Assembly (NCBI GenBank): GCA_022414725.1
Contig: CM039462.1
Location: 46,571,885 to 46,635,884, forward strand
Direction of reading: 5' to 3'
Source: Microglena sp. YARC
Taxonomy: Eukaryota; Chlorophyta; Chlorophyceae; Chlamydomonadales; Chlamydomonadaceae
DNA length: 64,000 nt
The translations under genes and the position numbers were made by a program. The notes under the pieces were generated by a model. That model saw only the letters and a program-made list of their open reading frames with translations, had not been told where the DNA came from and searched no databases. Shown piece by piece: positions 1 through 15,000 of this stretch (positions are counted from its first letter, which is position 1; the number at the start of each line of letters is the position of its first letter).

Positions 1-3000
1 CGTGCAAGTTCAACCTCTTGACTAAGTGAGAAACAACCTGTACAAGAGAAAGAGTGGAGTTCATTCAGTTATGGTGGTTGTGCGTGCAAGTTCAACCTCT
101 TGACTAAGTGAGAAACAACCTGTACAAGAGAAAGAGTGGAGTTCATTCAGTTATGGTGGTTGGCGTGCAAGTTCAACCTCTTGACTAAGTGAGAAACACC
201 TGTACAAGAGAAAGAGTGGAGTTCATTCAGTTATGGTGGTTGGCGTGCAAGTTCAACTCTTGACTAAGTGAGAAACAACCTGTACAAGAGAAAGAGTGGA
301 GTTCATTCAGTTATGGTGGTTGGCGTGCAAGTTCAACCTCTTGACTAAGTGAGAAACAACCTGTACAAGAGAAAGAGTGGATTTCATTCAGTTTATGGTG
401 GTTGGCGTGCAAGTTCAACCTCTTGACTAAGTGAGAAACAACCTGTACAAGAGAAAGAGTGGAGTTCATTCAGTTATGGTGGTTGGCGTGCAAGTTCAAC
501 CTCTTGACTAAGTGAGAAACAACCTGTACAAGAGAAAGAGTGGAGTTCATTCAGTTATGGTGGTTGGCGTGCAAGTTCAACCTCTTGACTAAGTGAGAAA
601 CAACCTGTACAAGAGAAAGAGTGGAGTTCATTCAGTTATGGTGGTTGGCGTGCAAGTTCAACCTCTTGACTAAGTGAGAAACAACCTGTACAAGAGAAAG
701 AGTGGAGTTCATTCAGTTATGGTGGTTGGCGTGCAAGTTCAACCTCTTGACTAAGTGAGAAACAACCTGTACAAGAGAAAGAGTGGAGTTCATTCAGTTA
801 TGGTGGTTGGCGTGCAAGTTCAACTCTTGACTAAGTGAGAAACAACCTGTACAAGAGAAAGAGTGGAGTCATTCAGTTATGGTGGTTGGCGTGCAAGTTC
901 AACCTCTTGACTAAGTGAGAAACAACCTGTACAAGAGAAAGAGTGGAGTTCATTCAGTTTATGGTGGTTGGCGTGCAAGTTCAACCTCTTGACTAAGTGA
1001 GAAACAACCTGTACAAGAGAAAGAGTGGAGTTCATTCAGTTATGGTGGTTGGCGTGCAAGTTCAACCTCTTGACTAAGTGAGAAACAACCTGTACAAGAG
1101 AAAGAGTGGAGTTCATTCAGTTATGGTGGTTGGCGTGCAAGTTCAACCTCTTGACTAAGTGAGAAACAACCTGTACAAGAGAAAGAGTGGAGTTCATTCA
1201 GTTATGGTGGTTGGCGTGCAAGTTCAACCTCTTGACTAAGTGAGAAACAACCTGTACAAGAGAAAGAGTGAGTCATTCAGTTATGGTGGTTGGCGTGCAA
1301 GTTCAACCTCTTGACTAAGTGAGAAACAACCTGTACAAGAGAAAGAGTGGAGTCATTCAGTTATGGTGGTTGGCGTGCAAGTTCAACCTCTTGACTAAGT
1401 GAGAAACAACCTGTACAAGAGAAAGAGTGGAGTTCATTCAGTTATGGTGGTTGGCGTGCAAGTTCAACCTCTTGACTAAGTGAGAAACAACCTGTACAAG
1501 AGAAAGAGTGGAGTTCATTCAGTTATGGTGGTTGGCGTGCAAGTTCAACCTCTTGACTAAGTGAGAAACAACCTGTACAAGAGAAAGAGTGGAGTTCATT
1601 CAGTTATGGTGGTTGGCGTGCAAGTTCAACCTCTTGACTAAGTGAGAAACAACTGTACAAGAGAAAGAGTGGAGGTCATTCAGTTATGGTGGTTGGCGTG
1701 CAAGTTCAACCTCTGACTAAGTGAGAAACAACCTGTACAAGAGAAAGAGTGGAGTTCATTCAGTTATGGTGGTTGGCGTGCAAGTTCAACCTCTTGACTA
1801 AGTGAGAACAACCTGTACAAGAGAAAGAGTGGAGTTCATTCAGTTATGTGGTTGGCGTGCAAGTTCAACCTCTTGACTAAGTGAGAAACAACCTGTACAA
1901 GAGAAAGAGTGGAGTTCATTCAGTTATGGTGGTTGGCGTGCAAGTTCAACCTCTTGATAAGTGAGAAACAACCTGTACAAGAGAAAGAGTGGAGTTCATT
2001 CAGTTATGGTGGTTGGCGTGCAAGTTCAACCTCTTGACTAAGTGAGAAACAACCTGTACAAGAGAAAGAGTGGAGTTTCATTCAGTTATGGTGGTTGGCG
2101 TGCAAGTTCAACTCTTGACTAAGTGAGAAACAACCTGTACAAGAGAAAGAGTGGAGTTCATTCAGTTATGGTGGTTGGCGTGCAGTTCAACCTCTTGACT
2201 AAGTGAGAAACAACCTGTACAAGAGAAAGAGTGGAGTTCATTCAGTTTATGGTGGTTGGCGTGCAAGTTCAACCTCTTGACTAAGTGAGAAACAACCTGT
2301 ACAAGAGAAAGAGTGGAGTTCATTCAGTTATGGTGGTTGGCGTGCAAGTTCAACCTCTTGACTAAGTGAGAAACACCTGTACAAGAGAAAGAGTGGAGTT
2401 CATTCAGTTATGGTGGTTGGCGTGCAAGTTCAACCTCTTGACTAAGTGAGAAACAACCTGTACAAGAGAAAGAGTGGAGTTCATTCAGTTATGGTGGTTG
2501 GCGTGCAAGTTCAACCTCTTGACTAAGTGAGAAACAACCTGTACAAGAGAAAGAGTGGAGTCATTCAGTTATGGTGGTTGGCGTGCAAGTTCAACCTCTT
2601 GACTAAGTGAGAAACAACCTGTACAAGAGAAAGAGTGGAGTTCATTCAGTTATGGTGGTTGGCGTGCAAGTTCAACCTCTTGACTAAGTGAGAAACAACC
2701 TGTACAAGAGAAAGAGTGGAGTTTCATTCAGTTATGGTGGTTGGCGTGCAAGTTCAACCTCTTGATAAGTGAGAAACAACCTGTACAAGAGAAAGAGTGG
2801 AGTTCATTCAGTTATGGTGGTTGGCGTGCAAGTTCAACCTCTTGACTAAGTGAGAAACAACCTGTACAAGAGAAAGAGTGGAGTTCATTCAGTTATGGTG
2901 GTTGGCGTGCAAGTTCAACCTCTTGACTAAGTGAGAAACAACCTGTACAAGAGAAAGAGTGGAGTTCATTCAGTTATGGTGGTTGGCGTGCAAGTTCAAC

Positions 3001-6000
3001 CTCTTGACTAAGTGAGAAACAACCTGTACAAGAGAAAGAGTGGAGTCATTCAGTTATGGTGGTTGGCGTGCAAGTTCAACCTCTTGACTAAGTGAGAAAC
3101 AACCTGTACAAGAGAAAGAGTGGAGTTCATTCAGTTATGGTGGTTGGCGTGCAAGTTCAACCTCTTGACTAAGTGAGAAACAACCTGTACAAGAGAAAGA
3201 GTGGAGTTCATTCAGTTATGGTGGTTGCGTGCAAGTTCAACCTCTTGATAAGTGAGAAACAACCTGTACAAGAGAAAGAGTGGAGTTCATTCAGTTATGG
3301 TGGTTGGCGTGCAAGTTCAACCTCTTGACTAAGTGAGAAACAACCTGTACAAGAGAAAGAGTGGAGTTCATTCAGTTATGGTGGTTGGCGTGCAAGTTCA
3401 ACCTCTTGATAAGTGAGAACAACCTGTACAAGAGAAAGAGTGGAGTCATTCAGTTATGGTGGTTGGCGTGCAAGTTCAACCTCTTGACTAAGTGAGAAAC
3501 AACCTGTACAAGAGAAAGAGTGGAGTTCATTCAGTTATGGTGGTTGGCGTGCAAGTTCAACCTCTTGACTAAGTGAGAAACAACTGTACAAGAGAAAGAG
3601 TGGAGGTCATTCAGTTATGGTGGTTGGCGTGCAAGTTCAACCTCTTGACTAAGTGAGAAACAACCTGTACAAGAGAAAGAGTGGAGGTCATTCAGTTATG
3701 GTGGTTGGCGTGCAAGTTCAACCTCTTGACTAAGTGAGAAACAACCTGTACAAGAGAAAGAGTGGAGTTCATTCAGTTATGGTGGTTGGCGTGCAAGTTC
3801 AACCTCTTGACTAAGTGAGAACAACCTGTACAAGAGAAAGAGTGGAGTTCATTCAGTTATGGTGGTTGGCGTGCAAGTTCAACCTCTTGACTAAGTGAGA
3901 AACAACCTGTACAAGAGAAAGAGTGGAGTTCATTCAGTTATGGTGGTTGGCGTGCAAGTTCAACTCTTGACTAAGTGAGAAACAACCTGTACAAGAGAAA
4001 GAGTGGAGTTCATTCAGTTATGGTGGTTGGCGTGCAAGTTCAACCTCTTGACTAAGTGAGAAACAACCTGTACAAGAGAAAGAGTGGAGTTCATTCAGTT
4101 ATGGTGGTTGGCGTGCAAGTTCAACCTCTTGACTAAGTGAGAAACACCTGTACAAGAGAAAGAGTGGAGTCATTCAGTTATGGTGGTTGGCGTGCAAGTT
4201 CAACCTCTTGACTAAGTGAGAAACAACCTGTACAAGAGAAAGAGTGGAGTTCATTCAGTATGGTGGTTGGCGTGCAAGTTCAACCTCTTGACTAAGTGAG
4301 AAACAACCTGTACAAGAGAAAGAGTGGAGTTCATCAGTTATGGTGGTTGGCGTGCAAGTTCAACCTCTTGACTAAGTGAGAAACAACCTGTACAAGAGAA
4401 AGAGTGGAGTTTCATTCAGTTATGGTGGTTGGCGTGCAAGTTCAACCTCTTGACTAAGTGAGAAACAACCTGTACAAGAGAAAGAGTGGAGTCATTCAGT
4501 TATGGTGGTTGGCGTGCAAGTTCAACCTCTTGACTAAGTGAGAAACAACCTGTACAAGAGAAAGAGTGGAGTTCATTCAGTTATGGTGGTTGGCGTGCAA
4601 GTTCAACCTCTTGACTAAGTGAGAAACAACCTGTACAAGAGAAAGAGTGGAGTTCATTCAGTTATGGTGGTTGGCGTGCAAGTTCAACCTCTTGACTAAG
4701 TGAGAAACAACCTGTACAAGAGAAAGAGTGGAGTTCATTCAGTTATGGTGGTTGGCGTGCAAGTTCAACCTCTTGACTAAGTGAGAAACAACCTGTACAA
4801 GAGAAAGAGTGGAGTTCATTCAGTTATGGTGGTTGGCGTGCAAGTTCAACCTCTTGACTAAGTGAGAAACAACCTGTACAAGAGAAAGAGTGGAGTTCAT
4901 TCAGTTATGGTGGTTGGCGTGCAAGTTCAACCTCTTGACTAAGTGAGAAACAACCTGTACAAGAGAAAGAGTGGAGTTCATTCAGTTATGGTGGTTGGCG
5001 TGCAAGTTCAACCTCTTGACTAAGTGAGAAACAACCTGTACAAGAGAAAGAGTGGAGTTCATTCAGTTATGGTGGTTGGCGTGCAAGTTCAACCTCTTGA
5101 CTAAGTGAGAAACAACCTGTACAAGAGAAAGAGTGGAGTTCATTCAGTTATGGTGGTTGGCGTGCAAGTTCAACCTCTTGACTAAGTGAGAAACAACCTG
5201 TACAAGAGAAAGAGTGGAGGTCATTCAGTTATGGTGGTTGGCGTGCAAGTTCAACCTCTTGACTAAGTGAGAAACAACCTGTACAAGAGAAAGAGTGGAG
5301 GTCATTCAGTTATGGTGGTTGGCGTGCAAGTTCAACCTCTTGACTAAGTGAGAAACAACCTGTACAAGAGAAAGAGTGGAGTTCATTCAGTTTATGGTGG
5401 TTGGCGTGCAAGTTCAACCTCTTGACTAAGTGAGAAACAACCTGTACAAGAGAAAGAGTGGAGTTCATTCAGTTATGGTGGTTGGCGTGCAAGTTCAACC
5501 TCTTGACTAAGTGAGAAACAACCTGTACAAGAGAAAGAGTGGAGTTCATTCAGTTATGGTGGTTGGCGTGCAAGTTCAACCTCTTGACTAAGTGAGAAAC
5601 AACCTGTACAAGAGAAAGAGTGGAGTTCATTCAGTTATGGTGGTTGGCGTGCAAGTTCAACCTCTTGACTAAGTGAGAAACAACCTGTACAAGAGAAAGA
5701 GTGGAGGTTCATTCAGTTATGGTGGTTGGCGTGCAAGTTCAACCTCTTGACTAAGTGAGAAACAACCTGTACAAGAGAAAGAGTGGAGTTCATTCAGTTA
5801 TGGTGGTTGGCGTGCAAGTTCAACCTCTTGACTAAGTGAGAAACAACCTGTACAAGAGAAAGAGTGGAGTTCATTCAGTTATGGTGGTTGGCGTGCAAGT
5901 TCAACTCTTGACTAAGTGAGAAACAACCTGTACAAGAGAAAGAGTGGAGTTCATTCAGTTATGGTGGTTGGCGTGCAAGTTCAACCTCTTGACTAAGTGA

Positions 6001-9000
6001 GAAACAACCTGTACAAGAGAAAGAGTGGAGTTCATTCAGTTATGGTGGTTGGCGTGCAAGTTCAACCTCTTGACTAAGTGAGAAACAACCTGTACAAGAG
6101 AAAGAGTGGAGTTCATTCAGTTATGGTGGTTGGCGTGCAAGTTCAACCTCTTGACTAAGTGAGAAACAACCTGTACAAGAGAAAGAGTGGAGTCATTCAG
6201 TTATGGTGGTTGGCGTGCAAGTTCAACCTCTTGACTAAGTGAGAAACAACCTGTACAAGAGAAAGAGTGGAGTTCATTCAGTTATGGTGGTTGGCGTGCA
6301 AGTTCAACCTCTTTGACTAAGTGAGAAACAACCTGTACAAGAGAAAGAGTGGAGTTCATTCAGTTATGGTGGTTGGCGTGCAAGTTCAACCTCTTGACTA
6401 AGTGAGAAACAACCTGTACAAGAGAAAGAGTGGAGTTCATTCAGTTATGGTGGTTGGCGTGCAAGTTCAACCTCTTGACTAAGTGAGAAACAACCTGTAC
6501 AAGAGAAAGAGTGGAGTTCATTCAGTTATGGTGGTTGGCGTGCAAGTTCAACCTCTTGACTAAGTGAGAAACAACCTGTACAAGAGAAAGAGTGGAGTTC
6601 ATTCAGTTATGGTGGTTGGCGTGCAAGTTCAACTCTTGACTAAGTGAGAAACAACCTGTACAAGAGAAAGAGTGGAGTTCATTCAGTTATGGTGGTTGGC
6701 GTGCAAGTTCAACCTCTTGACTAAGTGAGAAACAACCTGTACAAGAGAAAGAGTGGAGTTCATTCAGTTATGGTGGTTGGCGTGCAAGTTCAACCTCTTG
6801 AACTAAGTGAGAAACAACCTGTACAAGAGAAAGAGTGGAGTTCATTCAGTTATGGTGGTTGGCGTGCAAGTTCAACCTCTTGACTAAGTGAGAAACAACC
6901 TGTACAAGAGAAAGAGTGGAGTTCATTCAGTTATGTGGTTGGCGTGCAAGTTCAACCTCTTGACTAAGTGAGAAACAACCTGTACAAGAGAAAGAGTGGA
7001 GTTCATTCAGTTATGGTGGTTGGCGTGCAAGTTCAACCTCTTGACTAAGTGAGAAACAACCTGTACAAGAGAAAGAGTGGAGTTCATTCAGTTATGGTGG
7101 TTGGCGTGCAAGTTCAACCTCTTGACTAAGTGAGAAACAACCTGTACAAGAGAAAGAGTGGAGTTCATTCAGTTATGGTGGTTGGCGTGCAAGTTCAACC
7201 TCTTGACTAAGTGAGAAACAACCTGTACAAGAGAAAGAGTGGAGTTCATTCAGTTATGGTGGTTGGCGTGCAAGTTCAACCTCTTGACTAAGTGAAGAAA
7301 CAACCTGTACAAGAGAAAGAGTGGAGTTCATTCAGTTATGGTGGTTGGCGTGCAAGTTCAACCTCTTGACTAAGTGAGAAACAACCTGTACAAGAGAAAG
7401 AGTGGAGTTCATTCAGTTATGGTGGTTGGCGTGCAAGTTCAACCTCTTGACTAAGTGAGAAACAACCTGTACAAGAGAAAGAGTGGAGTTCATTCAGTTA
7501 TGGTGGTTGGCGTGCAAGTTCAACCTCTTGACTAAGTGAGAAACAACCTGTACAAGAGAAAGAGTGAGTTCATTCAGTTATGGTGGTTGGCGTGCAAGTT
7601 CAACCTCTTGACTAAGTGAGAAACAACCTGTACAAGAGAAAGAGTGGAGTTCATTCAGTTATGGTGGTTGGCGTGCAAGTTCAACCTCTTGACTAAGTGA
7701 GAAACAACCTGTACAAGAGAAAGAGTGGAGTTCATTCAGTTATGGTGGTTGGCGTGCAAGTTCAACCTCTTGACTAAGTGAGAAACAACCTGTACAAGAG
7801 AAAGAGTGGAGTTCATTCAGTTATGGTGGTTGGCGTGCAAGTTCAACCTCTTGACTAAGTGAGAAACAACCTGTACAAGAGAAAGAGTGGAGTTCATTCA
7901 GTTATGGTGGTTGGCGTGCAAGTTCAACCTCTTGACTAAGTGAGAAACAACCTGTACAAGAGAAAGAGTGGAGGTCATTCAGTTATGGTGGTTGGCGTGC
8001 AAGTTCAACCTCTTGACTAAGTGAGAAACAACCTGTACAAGAGAAAGAGTGGAGTTCATTCAGTTATGGTGGTTGGCGTGCAAGTTCAACCTCTTGACTA
8101 AGTGAGAAACAACCTGTACAAGAGAAAGAGTGGAGTTCATTCAGTTATGGTGGTTGGCGTGCAAGTTCAACCTCTTGACTAAGTGAGAAACAACCTGTAC
8201 AAGAGAAAGAGTGGAGTTCATTCAGTTATGGTGGTTGGCGTGCAAGTTCAACCTCTTGACTAAGTGAGAAACAACCTGTACAAGAGAAAGAGTGGAGTTC
8301 ATTCAGTTATGGTGGTTGGCGTGCAAGTTCAACCTCTTGACTAAGTGAGAAACAACCTGTACAAGAGAAAGAGTGGAGTTCATTCAGTTATGGTGGTTGG
8401 CGTGCAAGTTCAACCTCTTGACTAAGTGAGAAACAACCTGTACAAGAGAAAGAGTGGAGTTCATTCAGTTATGGTGGTTGGCGTGCAAGTTCAACCTCTT
8501 GACTAAGTGAGAAACAACCTGTACAAGAGAAAGAGTGGAGTTCATTCAGTTATGGTGGTTGGCGTGCAAGTTCAACCTCTTGACTAAGTGAGAAACAACC
8601 TGTACAAGAGAAAGAGTGGAGTTCATTCAGTTATGGTGGTTGGCGTGCAAGTTCAACCTCTTGACTAAGTGAGAAACAACCTGTACAAGAGAAAGAGTGG
8701 AGTTCATTCAGTTATGGTGGTTGGCGTGCAAGTTCAACCTCTTGACTAAGTGAGAAACAACCTGTACAAGAGAAAGAGTGGAGGTCATTCAGTTATGGTG
8801 GTTGGCGTGCAAGTTCAACTCTTGACTAAGTGAGAAACAACCTGTACAAGAGAAAGAGTGGAGTTCATTCAGTTATGGTGGTTGGCGTGCAAGTTCAACC
8901 TCTTGACTAAGTGAGAAACAACCTGTACAAGAGAAAGAGTGGAGTTCATTCAGTTATGGTGGTTGGCGTGCAAGTTCAACCTCTTGACTAAGTGAGAAAC

Positions 9001-12000
9001 AACCTGTACAAGAGAAAGAGTGGAGTTCATTCAGTTATGGTGGTTGGCGTGCAAGTTCAACCTCTTGATAAGTGAGAAACAACCTGTACAAGAGAAAGAG
9101 TGGAGTTCATTCAGTTATGGTGGTTGGCGTGCAAGTTCAACCTCTTGACTAAGTGAGAAACAACCTGTACAAGAGAAAGAGTGGAGTTCATTCAGTTATG
9201 GTGGTTGGCGTGCAAGTTCAACCTCTTGACTAAGTGAGAAACAACCTGTACAAGAGAAAGAGTGGAGTTCATTCAGTTATGGTGGTTGCGTGCAAGTTCA
9301 ACCTCTTGACTAAGTGAGAAACAACCTGTACAAGAGAAAGAGTGGAGTTCATTCAGTTATGGTGGTTGGCGTGCAAGTTCAACCTCTTGACTAAGTGAGA
9401 AACAACCTGTACAAGAGAAAGAGTGGAGTTCATTCAGTTATGGTGGTTGGCGTGCAAGTTCAACCTCTTGACTAAGTGAGAAACAACCTGTACAAGAGAA
9501 AGAGTGGAGTTCATTCAGTTATGGTGGTTGGCGTGCAAGTTCAACCTCTTGACTAAGTGAGAAACAAACCTGTACAAGAGAAAGAGTGGAGTTCATTCAG
9601 TTATGGTGGTTGGCGTGCAAGTTCAACCTCTTGACTAAGTGAGAAACAACCTGTACAAGAGAAAGAGTGGAGTTCATTCAGTTATGGTGGTTGGCGTGCA
9701 AGTTCAACCCTCTTGACTAAGTGAGAAACAACCTGTACAAGAGAAAGAGTGGAGTTCATTCAGTTATGGTGGTTGGCGTGCAAGTTCAACCTCTTGACTA
9801 AGTGAGAAACAACCTGTACAGAGAGAAAGAGTGGAGTTCATTCAGTTTATGGTGGTTGGCGTGCAAGTTCAACCTCTTGACTAAGTGAGAAAACAACCTG
9901 TACAAGAGAAAGAGTGGAGTTCATTCAGTTATGGTGGTTGGCGTGCAAGTTCAACCTCTTGACTAAGTGAGAAACAACCTGTACAAGAGAAAGAGTGGAG
10001 TTCATTCAGTTATGGTGGTTGGCGTGCAAGTTCAACCTCTTGACTAAGTGAGAAACAACCTGTACAAGAGAAAGAGTGGAGTTCATTCAGTTATGGTGGT
10101 TGGCGTGCAAGTTCAACCTCTTGACTAAGTGAGAAACAACCTGTACAAGAGAAAGAGTGGAGTTCATTCAGTTATGGTGGTTGGCGTGCAAGTTCAACCT
10201 CTTGACTAAGTGAGAAACAACCTGTACAAGAGAAAGAGTGGAGTTCATTCAGTTATGGTGGTTGGCGTGCAAGTTCAACCTCTTGAACTAAGTGAGAAAC
10301 AACCTGTACAAGAGAAAGAGTGGAGTTCATTCAGTTATGGTGGTTGGCGTGCAAGTTCAACCTCTTGACTAAGTGAGAAAACAACCTGTACAAGAGAAAG
10401 AGTGGAGTCATTCAGTTATGGTGGTTGGCGTGCAAGTTCAACCTCTTGACTAAGTGAGAAACAACCTGTACAAGAGAAAGAGTGGAGTTCATTCAGTTAT
10501 GGTGGTTGGCGTGCAAGTTCAACCTCTTGACTAAGTGAGAAACAACCTGTACAAGAGAAAGAGTGGAGTTCATTCAGTTATGGTGGTTGGCGTGCAAGTT
10601 CAACCTCTTGACTAAGTGAGAAACAACCTGTACAAGAGAAAGAGTGGAGTTCATTCAGTTATGGTGGTTGGCGTGCAAGTTCAACCTCTTGACTAAGTGA
10701 GAAACAACCTGTACAAGAGAAAGAGTGGAGTTCATTCAGTTATGGTGGTTGGCGTGCAAGTTCAACCTCTTGACTAAGTGAGAAACAACCTGTACAAGAG
10801 AAAGAGTGGAGTTCATTCAGTTATGGTGGTTGGCGTGCAAGTTCAACCTCTTGACTAAGTGAGAAACAACCTGTACAAGAGAAAGAGTGGAGTTCATTCA
10901 GTTATGGTGGTTGGCGTGCAAGTTCAACCTCTTGACTAAGTGAGAAACAACCTGTACAAGAGAAAGAGTGGAGGTCATTCAGTTATGGTGGTTGGCGTGC
11001 AAGTTCAACCTCTTGACTAAGTGAGAAACAACCTGTACAAGAGAAAGAGTGGAGTTCATTCAGTTATGGTGGTTGGCGTGCAAGTTCAACCTCTTGACTA
11101 AGTGAGAAACAACCTGTACAAGAGAAAGAGTGGAGTTCATTCAGTTATGGTGGTTGGCGTGCAAGTTCAACCTCTTGACTAAGTGAGAAACAACCTGTAC
11201 AAGAGAAAGAGTGGAGTTCATTCAGTTATGGTGGTTGGCGTGCAAGTTCAACCTCTTGACTAGTGAGAAACAACCTGTACAAGAGAAAGAGTGGAGTTCA
11301 TTCAGTTATGGTGGTTGGCGTGCAAGTTCAACCTCTTGACTAAGTGAGAAACAACCTGTACAAGAGAAAGAGTGGAGTTCATTCAGTTATGGTGGTTGGC
11401 GTGCAAGTTCAACCTCTTGACTAAGTGAGAAACAACCTGTACAAGAGAAAGAGTGGAGTTCATTCAGTTATGGTGGTTGCGTGCAAGTTCAACCTCTTGA
11501 CTAAGTGAGAAAACAACCTGTACAAGAGAAAGAGTGGAGTTCATTCAGTTATGGTGGTTGGCGTGCAAGTTCAACCTCTTGACTAAGTGAGAAACAACCT
11601 GTACAAGAGAAAGAGTGGAGTTCATTCAGTTATGGTGGTTGGCGTGCAAGTTCAACCTCTTGAGACTGTAAGTGAGAAACAACCTGTGAGAACAAGAGAA
11701 AGAGTGGAGTTCATTCAGTTATGGTGGTTGGCGTGCAAGTTCAACCTCTTGACTAAGTGAGAAACAACCTGTACAAGAGAAAAGAGTGGAGTTCATTCAG
11801 TTATGGTGGTTTGGCGTGCAAGTTCAACCCTCTTGACTAGTGAGAAACAACCTGTACAAGAGAAAGAGTGGAGTTCATTCAGTTATGGTGGTTGGCGTGC
11901 AAGTTCAACCTCTTGACTAAGTGAGAAACAACCTGTACAGAGAAAGAGTGGAGTTCATTCAGTTATGGTGGTTGGCGTGCAAGTTCAACCTCTTGACTAA

Positions 12001-15000
12001 GTGAGAAACAACCTGTACAAGAGAAAGATGGTGTTGGCGTGGAGTTCATTCAGTTATGGTGGTTGGCGTGCAAGTTCAACCTCTTGACTAAGTGAGAAAC
12101 AACCTGTACAAGAGAAAGAGTGGAGTTCATTCAGTTATGGTGGTTGGCGTGCAAGTTCAACCTCTTGACTAAGTGAGAAACAACCTGTACAAGAGAAAGA
12201 GTGGAGTTCATTCAGTTATGGTGGTTGGCGTGCAAGTTCAACCTCTTGACTAAGTGAGAAACAACCTGTACAAGAGAAAGAGTGGAGTTCATTCAGTTAT
12301 GGTGGTTGGCGTGCAAGTTCAACCTCTTGACTAAGTGAGAAACAACCTGTACAAGAGAAAGAGTGGAGTTCATTCAGTTATGGTGGTTGGCGTGCAAGTT
12401 CAACCTCTTGACTAAGTGAGAAAACAACCTGTACAAGAGAAAGAGTGGAGTTCATTCAGTTATGGTGGTTGGCGTGCAAGTTCAACCTCTTGACTAAGTG
12501 AGAAAACAACCTGTACAAGAGAAAGAGTGGAGTTCATTCAGTTATGGTGGTTGGCGTGCAAGTTCAACCTCTTGACTAAGTGAGAAACAACCTGTACAAG
12601 AGAAAGAGTGGAGTTCATTCAGTTATGGTGGTTGGCGTGCAAGTTCAACCTCTTGACTAAGTGAGAAACAACCTGTACAAGAGAAAGAGTGGAGTTCATT
12701 CAGTTATGGTGGTTGGCGTGCAAGTTCAACCTCTTGACTAAAGTGAGAAACAACCTGTTACAAGAGAAAGAGTGGAGGTCATTCAGTTATGGTGGTTGGC
12801 GTGCAAGTTCAACCTCTTGACTAAGTGAGAAACAACCTGTACAAGAGAAAGAGTGGAGTTCATTCAGTTATGGTGGTTGGCGTGCAAGTTCAACCTCTTG
12901 ACTAAGTGAGAAACAACCTGTACAAGAGAAAGAGTGGAGTTCATTCAGTTATGGTGGTTGGCGTGCAAGTTCAACCTCTTGACTAAGTGAGAAACAACCT
13001 GTACAAGAGAAAGAGTGGAGTTCATTCAGTTATGGTGGTTGGCGTGCAAGTTCAACCTCTTGACTAAGTGAGAAAACAACCTGTACAAGAGAAAGAGTGG
13101 AGTTCATTCAGTTATGGTGGTTGGCGTGCAAGTTCAACCTCTTGACTAAGTGAGAAAACAACCTGTACAAGAGAAAGAGTGGAGTTCATTCAGTTATGGT
13201 GGTTGGCGTGCAAGTTCAACCTCTTGAACTAAGTGAGAACACCTGTACAAGAGAAAAGAGTGGAGTTTCATTCAGTTATGGTGGTTGCGTGCAAGTTCAA
13301 CCTCTTGACTAAGTGAGAAACAACCTGTACAAGAGAAAGAGTGGAGTTCATTCAGTTATGGTGGTTGGCGTGCAAGTTCAACCTCTTGACTAAGTGAGAA
13401 ACAACCTGTACAAGAGAAAGAGTGGAGTTCATTCAGTTATGGTGGTTGGCGTGCAAGTTCAACCTCTTGACTAAGTGAGAAACAACCTGTACAAGAGAAA
13501 GAGTGGAGTTCATTCAGTTTATGGTGGTTGGCGTGCAAGTTCAACCTCTTGACTAAGTGAGAAACAACCTGTACAAGAGAAAGAGTGGAGGTTCATTCAG
13601 TTATGGTGGTTGGCGTGCAAGTTCAACCTCTTGACTAAGTGAGAAACAACCTGTACAAGAGAAAGTTCAAGTGGAGTTGTCATTCAGTTATGGTGGTTTG
13701 AAAACAACCTGCAAGAGAAAGAGTGGAGCAGTTATGGTGGTTCAAACCTCTTGACTAAGTGAGAAACAACCTGTACAAGAGAGAGAGAGGAGTAGGAAAG
13801 AGTGGAGTTCATTCAGTTATGGGTGGTTGGCGTGCAAGTTCAACCTCTTGACTAAGTGAGAAAACAACCTGTACAAGAGAAAGAGTGGAGTTCATTCAGT
13901 TATGGTGGTTGGCGTGCAAGTTCAACCTCTTGACTAAGTGAGAAACAACCTGTACAAGAGAAAGAGTGGAGTTCATTCAGTTATGGTGGTTGGCGTGCAA
14001 GTTCAACCTCTTGACTAAGTGAGAAACAACCTGTACAAGAGAAAGAGTGGAGTTCATTCAGTTATGGTGGTTGGCGTGCAAGTTCAACCTCTTGACTAAG
14101 TGAGAAAACAACCTGTACAAGAGAAAGAGTGGAGTTCATTCAGTTATGGTGGTTGGCGTGCAAGTTCAACCTCTTGACTAAGTGAGAAACAACCTGTACA
14201 AGAGAAAGAGTGGAGTTCATTCAGTCATTCAGTTATGGTGGTTGGCGTGCAAGTTCCAACCTCTTGACTAAGTGAGAAACAACCTGTACAAGAGAAAGAG
14301 TGGATTCATTCAGTTATGGTGGTTGGCGTGCAAGTTCAACCTCTTGACTAAGTGAGAAACAACCTGTACAAGAGAAAGAGTGGAGTTCATTCAGTTATGG
14401 TGGTTGGCGTGCAAGTTCAACCTCTTGACTAAGTGAGAAACAACCTGTACAAGAGAAAGAGTGGAGTTCATTCAGTTATGGTGGTTGGCGTGCAAGTTCA
14501 ACCTCTTGACTAAGTGAGAAACAACCTGTACAAGAGAAAGAGTGGAGTTCATTCAGTTATGGTGGTTGGCGTGCAAGTTTCAACCTCTTGACTAAGTGAG
14601 AAACAACCTGTACAAGAGAAAGAGTGGAGTCATTCATTATGGTGGTTGGCGTGCAAGTTCAACCTCTTGACTAAGTGAGAAACAACCTGTACAAGAGAAA
14701 GAGTGGAGTTCATTCAGTTATGGTGGTTGGCGTGCAAGTTCAACCTCTTGACTAAGTGAGAAACAACTGTACAAGACCTCTTGGAAAGAGTGGAGTTCAT
14801 TCAGTTATGGTGGTTGGCGTGCAAGTTCAACCTCTTGACTAAGTGGAGAAACAACCTGTACAAGAGAAAGAGTGGAGTTCATTCAGTTATGGTGGTTGGC
14901 GTGCAAGTTCAACCTCTTGACTAAGTGAGAAACAACCTGTACAAGAGAAAGAGTGGAGTCATTCAGTTATGGTGGTTGGCGTGCAAGTTCAACCTCTTGA